Source: Ralstonia sp966433195 (GTDB taxonomy: Bacteria; Pseudomonadota; Gammaproteobacteria; Burkholderiales; Burkholderiaceae). Taken from it: DNA of 64,000 nucleotides. Location: positions 1-64,000 of the forward strand of contig CBJMVH010000021.1 of the NCBI GenBank assembly GCA_966433195.1. Direction: 5' to 3'. This document shows, one piece after another, positions 58,756-64,000 of this stretch. The position numbers and the translations under genes were made by a program. How positions within the stretch are numbered: the first letter of the stretch is position 1; each line of letters opens with the position of its first letter. Under the pieces are notes generated by a model. It saw only the letters and a program-made list of their open reading frames with translations, searched no databases and was not told where the DNA came from.

Positions 58756-60600
58756 GTGACGGTCGATCTCGATTTCGAGGGGACGTGGACGGCCCCGATC
58801 GGCAACGCCACCGATCTCGACTTCGGCCTGCAGCAGGAGGCGGCTCCCGAGGCCATCAGCGCCGCGCTACGTATCCGGCTCGGGGCGCCCACCGTGCGCA
58901 TCCGCGCCGGATACACCAACCAAGTGAGCCGCAAGCTCGAAGGCGGTGGCAAGGTGCCCTGGCAACGGCCGCGCTGGCAGACCAGTGTGCTGCAGGACGG
59001 CTGGAGCGAGACGGGGCGTGACCGGGCGGCGGTGGCTTCCTTGTGGAAGCCGACGGTCCCGTCTGCCGAGACCACCCGCTCGGCCAGTGGCGACAACGCC
59101 CGCAGCCGCGACGCCAGCCGGATTCCGTGGCAGGACGCCGAGAAGGTAGCGGGGGCCGCGACCGAGCGTTTCGATCCGTTGTCGCCCCGGCACGAACGGC
59201 TCGGTCTGCCCTGGGGCGAGAGCAGCGGCTTCCCAGCAGATGTTGCCAGCGGCTTCGTCTGGCTGGTGCAGCACCCACGTCGCCTGTCACAGGACTGGCA
59301 ACTGGGGGTACCCCAGGCGCGGCGCTGGTGGTTCGGCTTTGCCCCCGGTGTCTGGCGATCCGGGCGCTGGACGCTGCCGTGGCAGGTTGCGCGCCAGCCG
59401 CGCTTCGGCGAGTCACATCTGCCGGACGAGCCACCCGTGGTGCCGCCTGTCCCCAAGCACAACCCAGATCTCGATTTCCTCTGCCGCGCACGCATGCAGG
59501 GCTTGGCGTGGCGGCCGTCACTGCTGCTCGACTTCGGCACGCACCCGTGCCCGCAACCCGGTGAGGGCGGTTTCAGTGTTCCGATTCTCAAGGTCTATTT
59601 TGTGAGCAACGCCGTTGACGTTGTGCGGCTGCCGGGGCGTGAGCCGATTCCTGTCCGGAGCCTTCAACTCTCCATCGATACCGATTCCTGGGCATGGGGG
59701 TTCTCAGCCAGCCTGCCATACCCGGCGCTGGAGCTAGTCGAGCCGACCGCGTCCGGGCCGGTGGAGATCGAGATCACCATCAACGGCGTGACCTGGGTGA
59801 TGGTGGTCGAGGGCTTCGATGTACGACGCGAGTTTGGGCAGGCCAGCCTCAACATCCGGGGCCGTTCGTCGGCCGCCTATCTGGCCGAACCCTATGCGTC
59901 TAAGCGCTCCTTCATGCCGGGAGCGCCCTTTACCGCGCGGCAACTGGCCGAGCAGGAACTCTCACGCGCGGGGCTGGTGACCGGCTTCCATCTCGATTGG
60001 CAACTGCCCGACTGGCTGGTGCCGGCGGGGAGCTGGGGCTATCAATCCCTGAGCCCAATCGGGGTGATCGGCCGTATCACCGAAGCCGTAGGTGGTTACG
60101 TCAACGCCCATCCGCGCCTGCGCACGCTGGTGGCCAAGTCCCGCTATCCGGTGCTGCCGTGGAATTGGGCGAAGGAGGCGCCTGACCGGACTCTGCCCAT
60201 CGATGTGGTCAAGACCCTGAACCTGCGTTGGCAAGAAAAGCCGACTTTCAACGCGGTGTACGTCTGCGGCGAGCGCGAAGGCGTCACCGGGCACGTCGTC
60301 CGGACCGGCACGGCGGGTGACGCCCTTGCAACGACCGTTGTCGACGGGCTGATCACCCACGCCGATGCCGCCCGTGAGCGCGGGCGGGCGATCCTGGCCG
60401 ACGTCAGCCGGCAAGCGGTGGTCACGCTGGAATTACCCATGCTGGAGACGCTCGGGTTGCTGCATCCGGGGTTGCTGATCGCCGTCGGCGAAGGTGCTTC
60501 GAACTGGCGGGGCCTCGTGCGTGGTACCCGCATCGCCGCCGAGTGGAACGAATCCCTGACCGTGCGCCAGACCATCGAGGTCGAGCGCCACTACCTGTAG
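58756..60600 (+). CDS. Tail-tip/baseplate hub-like protein
   Basis: This 614-residue product starts at a GTG (MTVDLDFEGTWTAPIGNATDL). The first ~290 residues are Trp/Arg/Pro-rich and unlike named domains. From about residue 300, the segment RSLQLSIDTDSWAWGFSASLPYPAL, IEITINGVTWVMVVEGFDVRREFGQASLNIRGRSSAAYL, and later RGRAILADVSRQAV resembles phage tail hub (gpJ or gp27-like) proteins. It should help form the tail tip. The hub call is by pattern and position. Confidence 0.65.
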   Translation: MTVDLDFEGTWTAPIGNATDLDFGLQQEAAPEAISAALRIRLGAPTVRIRAGYTNQVSRKLEGGGKVPWQRPRWQTSVLQDGWSETGRDRAAVASLWKPTVPSAETTRSASGDNARSRDASRIPWQDAEKVAGAATERFDPLSPRHERLGLPWGESSGFPADVASGFVWLVQHPRRLSQDWQLGVPQARRWWFGFAPGVWRSGRWTLPWQVARQPRFGESHLPDEPPVVPPVPKHNPDLDFLCRARMQGLAWRPSLLLDFGTHPCPQPGEGGFSVPILKVYFVSNAVDVVRLPGREPIPVRSLQLSIDTDSWAWGFSASLPYPALELVEPTASGPVEIEITINGVTWVMVVEGFDVRREFGQASLNIRGRSSAAYLAEPYASKRSFMPGAPFTARQLAEQELSRAGLVTGFHLDWQLPDWLVPAGSWGYQSLSPIGVIGRITEAVGGYVNAHPRLRTLVAKSRYPVLPWNWAKEAPDRTLPIDVVKTLNLRWQEKPTFNAVYVCGEREGVTGHVVRTGTAGDALATTVVDGLITHADAARERGRAILADVSRQAVVTLELPMLETLGLLHPGLLIAVGEGASNWRGLVRGTRIAAEWNESLTVRQTIEVERHYL

Positions 60601-60609
60601 GAGAACCCG

Positions 60610-60834
60610 ATGCCCAACCTGTGGCGGCAGTTCCAGGACTTGCTGCCGGATGCCCCCTTGCTGGTCGGCACGGTGGTGACCCGTCACGGTGATGGCACCG
60701 TCACGGTCGAACTGCTCGGCGGCGGATTGCTTCGCGTGATCGGGGAGGGCGCCCAAGGCGACCGGCTGTTCGTGCGCGGGACCGAGGTCATCGGTCCTGC
60801 TCCCACGCTCCCGACCGTCGAGATCGAAATCTAA
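60610..60834 (+). CDS. Small late protein, OB-fold-like
   Basis: The 74-residue product begins MPNLWRQFQDLLPDAPLLVGTVVTRHGDG. It has an alternating beta pattern (TVTVELLGGGLLRVIGEGAQGDRLFVRGTEVIG) like a short OB or tail-spike base domain. A GGAG site lies close before the start. It is the last gene of the tail cluster before the lysis genes. Confidence 0.65.
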   Translation: MPNLWRQFQDLLPDAPLLVGTVVTRHGDGTVTVELLGGGLLRVIGEGAQGDRLFVRGTEVIGPAPTLPTVEIEI

Positions 60835-60836
60835 AC

Positions 60837-60890
60837 CCGAATGCTTTGCAACCTGAAACCCGCCCTCGTGGCGGGTTTCATCATTTTGGA
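60837..60890 (+). terminator. Hairpin between tail and lysis genes
   Basis: Arms AAACCCGCC and GGCGGGTTT lie around 60856-60878 (GAAACCCGCCCTCGTGGCGGGTTTC) with a short T-containing tail (ATCATTTT). It fits an intrinsic terminator after the tail operon. Confidence 0.65.
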
Positions 60891-60898
60891 GAACGTCA

Positions 60899-61189
60899 AT
60901 GAATGCACCGATGGTGGCCGATGGCATGGTGACCATGCCGCGCGCCGAATTCGAGGAACTGCTGGAGCGCGTTGCCGAGCGCGGCGCGCGTGCTGCACTG
61001 GCCGAGGTCGGCCTTGACGGTGATGACGCCGCTACCGACGTCCGCGAGCTGCGCAGCTTGCTGGAAGCCTTCAATGCAGCCAAGCGCACCGCTTGGCAGA
61101 CCACGGTGCGGATGATCACCACCGGCCTCGTGTTGGCGCTGGTCGCGGGGGCGGTAATCAAGCTCGAAGTATTCGGGGGTGCCCGATGA
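60899..61189 (+). CDS. DUF6127-like lysis-module protein with one membrane segment
   Basis: The 96-residue product has an Ala/Glu-rich helical region (RAEFEELLERVAERGARAALAEVG), then one hydrophobic segment near the C-terminus (MITTGLVLALVAGAVIKLEVF, about residues 71-91). It sits just before the holin gene, with a four-base overlap. This position and pattern fit DUF6127 proteins, which may assist the holin or serve as an antiholin. The role is not known. Confidence 0.68.
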   Translation: MNAPMVADGMVTMPRAEFEELLERVAERGARAALAEVGLDGDDAATDVRELRSLLEAFNAAKRTAWQTTVRMITTGLVLALVAGAVIKLEVFGGAR

Positions 61190-61662
61190 TCGAGACCCTT
61201 CTGGGCGGCCTACTGGGCGGTGCGTTCCGCCTAGCCCCGGAAATCCTGAAGTGGCTCGATCGCAAGGGCGAGCGCGGTCATGAGCTGGCGATGCAGGACA
61301 AGGCGCTGGAGTTCGAGAAGCTGCGCGGTGCGCAGCGGATGACCGAGATTGGCGCGAGTGCCGATGCAGCGTGGAACACCGGCGCCATCGAAGCGTTGCG
61401 CGATTCCATCACCGCGCAAGGGCAGACCTCCGGGGTGCCGTGGGTCGATGCGTTGGCGATCACTGTGCGGCCTGTGATCACCTACTGGTTCATGGCCTTG
61501 TACTGCGCGGCCAAGACCGCAGCGTTCGCAGGCGCGGTCACCGCCGGGGCAGGGTGGGGCGCGGCCACGGTTCACGCCTGGACCGAGGCAGATCAAGCGC
61601 TATGGGCCGGTGTGCTGAATTTCTGGTTCCTGGGGCGTGTGTTCGACCGGGTGCGGCCGTGA
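61186..61662 (+). CDS. Holin of the 3-TM type
   Basis: The 158-residue product has an N-terminal hydrophobic segment (LLGGLLGGAFRLAPEILKWL), a helical linker with Glu/Lys/Arg (MQDKALEFEKLRGAQRMTE), and C-terminal hydrophobic segments (VRPVITYWFMALYCAAKTAAFAGAV and WAGVLNFWFLGRVF). This matches the 3TM holin group that permeabilises the inner membrane for lysozyme. It overlaps the lysozyme start by four bases. Confidence 0.78.
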   Translation: MIETLLGGLLGGAFRLAPEILKWLDRKGERGHELAMQDKALEFEKLRGAQRMTEIGASADAAWNTGAIEALRDSITAQGQTSGVPWVDALAITVRPVITYWFMALYCAAKTAAFAGAVTAGAGWGAATVHAWTEADQALWAGVLNFWFLGRVFDRVRP

Positions 61663-62114
61663 CCACCGTACCGCTGGCGGCCATCGAACTGGCTAAGCAC
61701 TTCGAGGGATTCCACCGTGTCCCGAAGGCCGATCCTGGCCGGGCCTACCCGTATGTGTGCCCAGCAGGGTACTGGACGATCGGGTACGGCCATCTCTGCG
61801 ATCAAGCCCATCCGCCCATCACGCTGGCGCAGGCGGAAGCCTATCTGGCTGCGGACCTCGTGACGGCGCTCAATGCCACGCTGCGTTGCTGCCCCGTGCT
61901 TGCCACCGAGCCGGAGGGACGGCTCGCAGCCATCGTGGATTTCACCTTCAACCTTGGGGCAGGGAGGCTGCAGACCTCGACGCTGCGGCGGCGGATCAAT
62001 CAGCGGGATTGGCCTGCAGTTGCCAATGAACTGAGGCGCTGGGTCCATGGTGGCGGAAAGGTGCTGCCCGGGCTGGTCGCGCGGCGCGAGGCCGAAGCGG
62101 CGCTCTTGATATAG
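61659..62114 (+). CDS. Phage lysozyme, glycoside hydrolase family 24
   Basis: The 151-residue product has the GH24 pattern. A catalytic Glu lies near residue 16 in AKHFEGFHRVPKADPGR. The conserved core YVCPAGYWTIGYGHLC and the C-terminal VDFTFNLGAGRLQTSTLRRRINQRDWPAVANELRRWV follow. Its GTG start overlaps the holin gene. No secretory signal is seen, so it relies on the holin. No spanin gene is recognised within the window. Confidence 0.9.
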   Translation: MTTVPLAAIELAKHFEGFHRVPKADPGRAYPYVCPAGYWTIGYGHLCDQAHPPITLAQAEAYLAADLVTALNATLRCCPVLATEPEGRLAAIVDFTFNLGAGRLQTSTLRRRINQRDWPAVANELRRWVHGGGKVLPGLVARREAEAALLI

Positions 62115-62156
62115 ACAGCGTGACGTTTCGCGTTGGAGTGCCCCCCAATGCCACAG

Positions 62157-62459
62157 CTACCCGCTGAGCGATTCCACCAGTGCGATGACCTTGGTGCGGT
62201 CGCTTTTTGGCAGGCGATGGAATTTGAGCAGCAGCGCCGCTTCCTCGTCGTGGATTGCGTAGAAGTATGCCGCCGGCACCTTGAGCACCGCCGCGATGCG
62301 TTCGACAAGGTCCGGATCCGGCACACGCTTGCCGAGTTCGTAGCGGTTCATACGGGTGCTGGCCGACATCGGATCGAGGCCAGCCTCGATGCCAAGTTTT
62401 TCTTGCGAGAGTCCGGCGCGCTGTCGCGCCTCCTTGAGCCGTCGGGCAAGTACGGACAT
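62157..62459 (-). CDS. Cro/CI-family HTH regulator
   Basis: The 100-residue protein has an XRE-type helix-turn-helix across residues ~5-60 (LARRLKEARQRAGLSQEKLGIEAGLDP, then YELGKRVPDPDLVERIAAVLKVPAAYFYA). The C-terminal ~35 residues are short, so there is no CI-like cleavage domain. It is on the strand opposite to the late genes and may be a lysogeny or cargo regulator. It lies beside a small membrane gene that starts 100 bases away in the opposite direction. Confidence 0.82.
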   Translation of the reverse strand: MSVLARRLKEARQRAGLSQEKLGIEAGLDPMSASTRMNRYELGKRVPDPDLVERIAAVLKVPAAYFYAIHDEEAALLLKFHRLPKSDRTKVIALVESLSG

Positions 62460-62559
62460 CTTCGTAGGCCAGAGGAATAAAGACGAAGATGGTCCGGGTC
62501 CGGACTCCACAACGTACTACCATTTTGGTAGGATAGGCGCAGTGATCCATTTGGCAATC

Positions 62560-62841
62560 ATGAACGACACGAAACGGCACGATGCGCCTCTCGCCAGCGA
62601 CACTTCATCTGGAACGTCAATCGACGATCTGTCAACGCAAAGCCGTGCCGCCGGCATCCTGCTGGTCATCTTCGCGGGAATCATGGCGCTTGCCATGGTG
62701 CTCAAACGGGATGCCGGCGCGCTTTGCGGTTTGACCAAGGGGGTGGTGTCGGTGATCGTGGACTGGCGAACCTGGGTGGTTGTAGCGCTTCTTGCGCTGA
62801 TCGCCGGCTTGGCAGCGGTGTTGCTCGCGCGGCGCAGTTGA
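62560..62841 (+). CDS. Small membrane protein with two hydrophobic segments
   Basis: The 93-residue product has a polar N-terminus and two hydrophobic segments (AAGILLVIFAGIMALAMVL, about residues 30-48, and WVVVALLALIAGLAAVLLA, about 72-90). The ATG at 62560 was chosen, although a GTG at 62542 is possible. It is divergent from the Cro/CI-type regulator and could be a superinfection-exclusion protein, but no family is recognised. Confidence 0.55.
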   Translation: MNDTKRHDAPLASDTSSGTSIDDLSTQSRAAGILLVIFAGIMALAMVLKRDAGALCGLTKGVVSVIVDWRTWVVVALLALIAGLAAVLLARRS

Positions 62842-63264
62842 TCTGTCGCGCAATCGTTTTGCTGAGAAAGCAAGGAGATACGCATCAGAATGCGCGCCTC
62901 CAACTGCGAGAATGCCAGGCGATTGTGTCAGGCACTGGTACACCGTCGCAAGCCGCTATCCGTGGCCGTTTGATGGCCGTTGCATCCTGCTGCAGTGCCA
63001 TTTTCGTCGAACCTTACGCAGTCCCCCTTGGACACAACTCGACGCCGCCGCGTTATCGAACGTTAATAACCAGATAATTAAAGAATGATAATAATTGGCG
63101 GGCAATCCTAGCATTGGGCTACTGCAGTTCGTTTATCGATACGCTTGGCGGCGCGTGCATTTGATGGAATATCTGATTTAAATAAATTTCATTCCGAAAG
63201 CGGTCAGAATTGCACGGGTTTCCCGCTAGCATCCCGCACCGCAGCCCACCCCCACCTTGCAAGG
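62842..63264. other. 423-bp AT-richer gap before the last genes
   Basis: No supported gene. The stretch 63050-63200 is markedly AT-rich for this region (AACGTTAATAACCAGATAA near 63058 and TTTAAATAAATTTC near 63177). It is a likely site for promoters, including a possible one for the 193-residue gene at 63265, and for regulator binding. A translated frame before that gene start is not convincing. Confidence 0.5.
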
Positions 63265-63846
63265 ATGACCTCGAACCGCCAGCCCCGACAGCCGCAGCCG
63301 GATTGGTCCGCTCTCTGGCAGCGCGGCAAGTGGATCACGGCCGACCTACCGCTGGGCGGCTGGAGTCGCGTACCCGCGCCACACCAGGAAGGCAGCGGAG
63401 GTTTTTGCCAGCGGTGCTGCGCCAGCATTCGCGGAGCCGCACAGTTGCTGCGCCACCCGAGCTACGACGGCGTTTTGCGTGTTGATGCGTTGTGTGCGAA
63501 GCAATTGCTCCAGGCCTCGCCCACATCGTCCTCCTACCAGCGACTGCCGCCGCGCAGCCGTGCGGCGAAACGGCTGTCTTGGATGGAGCGCCCCTGGAGG
63601 CGGGATAAGGCCGGCTATGCTTGCCTGCAGGCCGATGGTTATCTGGTGTTGAGCTACGCCCACGAAGACGCTTGGCGGTTCGAGGTCCGCAGGATCGGGG
63701 CGCAGCGGGCTGCTGCCCGCAAGGGCGATGGGTATCCCACCGACGAGGCGGCACGCTTCGCCGCCTTTGATGCGATCACCGAGTTGCTGCTGGCGGAAGC
63801 TAGGCGATCTGCACGCACGCGGTACATTTCGCGGGAGGCCGCCTGA
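63265..63846 (+). CDS. Late phage or moron protein of unknown function
   Basis: The 193-residue basic product begins MTSNRQPRQPQPDWSALWQRG and carries Cys in GFCQRCCASI (about residues 48-57), and an Ala/Arg-rich C-terminal helix (TDEAARFAAFDAITELLLAEARRSARTRY). I do not recognise a family. The Met at 63265, with an AAGGA ribosome site, was chosen over one 40 codons upstream that lies in AT-rich non-coding sequence. It overlaps nothing and is followed two bases later by the DUF4124-like gene. Confidence 0.55.
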   Translation: MTSNRQPRQPQPDWSALWQRGKWITADLPLGGWSRVPAPHQEGSGGFCQRCCASIRGAAQLLRHPSYDGVLRVDALCAKQLLQASPTSSSYQRLPPRSRAAKRLSWMERPWRRDKAGYACLQADGYLVLSYAHEDAWRFEVRRIGAQRAAARKGDGYPTDEAARFAAFDAITELLLAEARRSARTRYISREAA

Positions 63847-63848
63847 TC

Positions 63849-64000
63849 ATGAGCGGCATCTTCAAGCAGACCGACGCCAACGGGCGAGTTACCTATTCCG
63901 ATCTCCCGCCGAGCGCGTCCGGCAAGGTCGATGTCCTGTCGTCTTCCGGCAATCGCAATGCCGATGAAGAAGCGCGTAAAGCGCACAAGGACGCCGTCAC
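63849..64000 (+). CDS. DUF4124-like protein, cut by the window end
   Basis: Only the first ~50 residues are present (MSGIFKQTDANGRVTYSDLPPSASGKVDVL). The IFKQTDANGRVTYSDLPP segment matches DUF4124. Members are usually secreted and this one shows no signal peptide. The start follows a GGGAGG site. The length and the rest of the gene lie beyond the window. Confidence 0.65.
   Translation, partial: MSGIFKQTDANGRVTYSDLPPSASGKVDVLSSSGNRNADEEARKAHKDAV

Larger units (their letters stand above)
17400..64000. mobile_element. Siphovirus-type prophage with large serine recombinase (right end outside the window)
   Basis: A continuous phage gene set runs from the recombinase block at 17499 to the window end: integration, early recombination/replication, DNA modification, lambda-like head genes, tail genes, holin/lysozyme and a regulator. 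The left end is uncertain. It could lie near 17400, just outside the recombinase block, or include the low-GC cargo back to about 14290. No attachment repeat can be defined without the right end. Confidence 0.88.

Overview
The window comes from the chromosome of a GC-rich betaproteobacterium, most likely a Ralstonia (Burkholderiaceae). This rests on codon use, the flavocytochrome/Sox layout, the rsmI-yraN-BON lipoprotein order, and phage genes of the type common in Ralstonia and Burkholderia. The genus is an inference from gene content; no 16S gene is present.

Positions 1-14290 are ordinary host chromosome. They hold an ArsC-type reductase, a small membrane protein, a DEDD exonuclease, a metallo-beta-lactamase-fold hydrolase, the RlpA lipoprotein, RsmI, YraN and a double-BON lipoprotein. 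A sulfur-oxidation locus follows: cytochrome plus flavocytochrome c subunit, an EamA permease, a c8-like cytochrome, then soxY, soxZ, a DsrE-like protein, soxA, soxX, a TlpA/SoxW-like thioredoxin and soxB, mostly head to tail. No soxCD is present here. A tRNA-Ala(CGC) gene with its own promoter and terminator closes the host section.

Positions 14290-17400 are a lower-GC accessory segment. An ASCH-domain gene overlaps a gene for an unknown protein with two C-terminal membrane segments. Next to it, on the other strand, are a MerR-like DNA-binding protein and a GNAT acetyltransferase. I see no housekeeping role for these, and they are candidate defence or addiction cargo.

From about 17400 to the window end lies a siphovirus-type prophage whose right end is not reached. 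The recombinase block (17499-20416, minus strand) has a large serine recombinase, a DUF2924 protein and two paralogous small ParB/RepB-like proteins. Early genes (23051-30825) give a recombination and replication set: Sak4-like ATPase, its partner, HNH nuclease, Cas4-like nuclease, P4-type primase-helicase and RuvC-like resolvase. A DNA-modification block (31202-34621) has two ParB-methyltransferase fusions and an Nmad2-like protein. Three minus-strand genes (34674-36135) share a repeated leader. A lambda-like head module follows (terminase, gpW, portal, S49 protease, decoration protein, capsid E), then a tail module with a -1 frameshift chaperone pair, a 1366-residue tape measure and tail-tip proteins, then holin and lysozyme, a Cro/CI-type regulator and uncharacterised late genes.

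The tail module is interrupted by minus-strand 'moron' genes: an H-NS homologue plus a PD-(D/E)XK nuclease-like protein just before the tape measure, and a DUF6037-like protein just after it. The most notable unexplained items are the ASCH/membrane-protein pair, the H-NS/nuclease insertion, the constant-length repeat in front of four minus-strand genes, and two symmetrical intergenic elements that could be replication or control sites.
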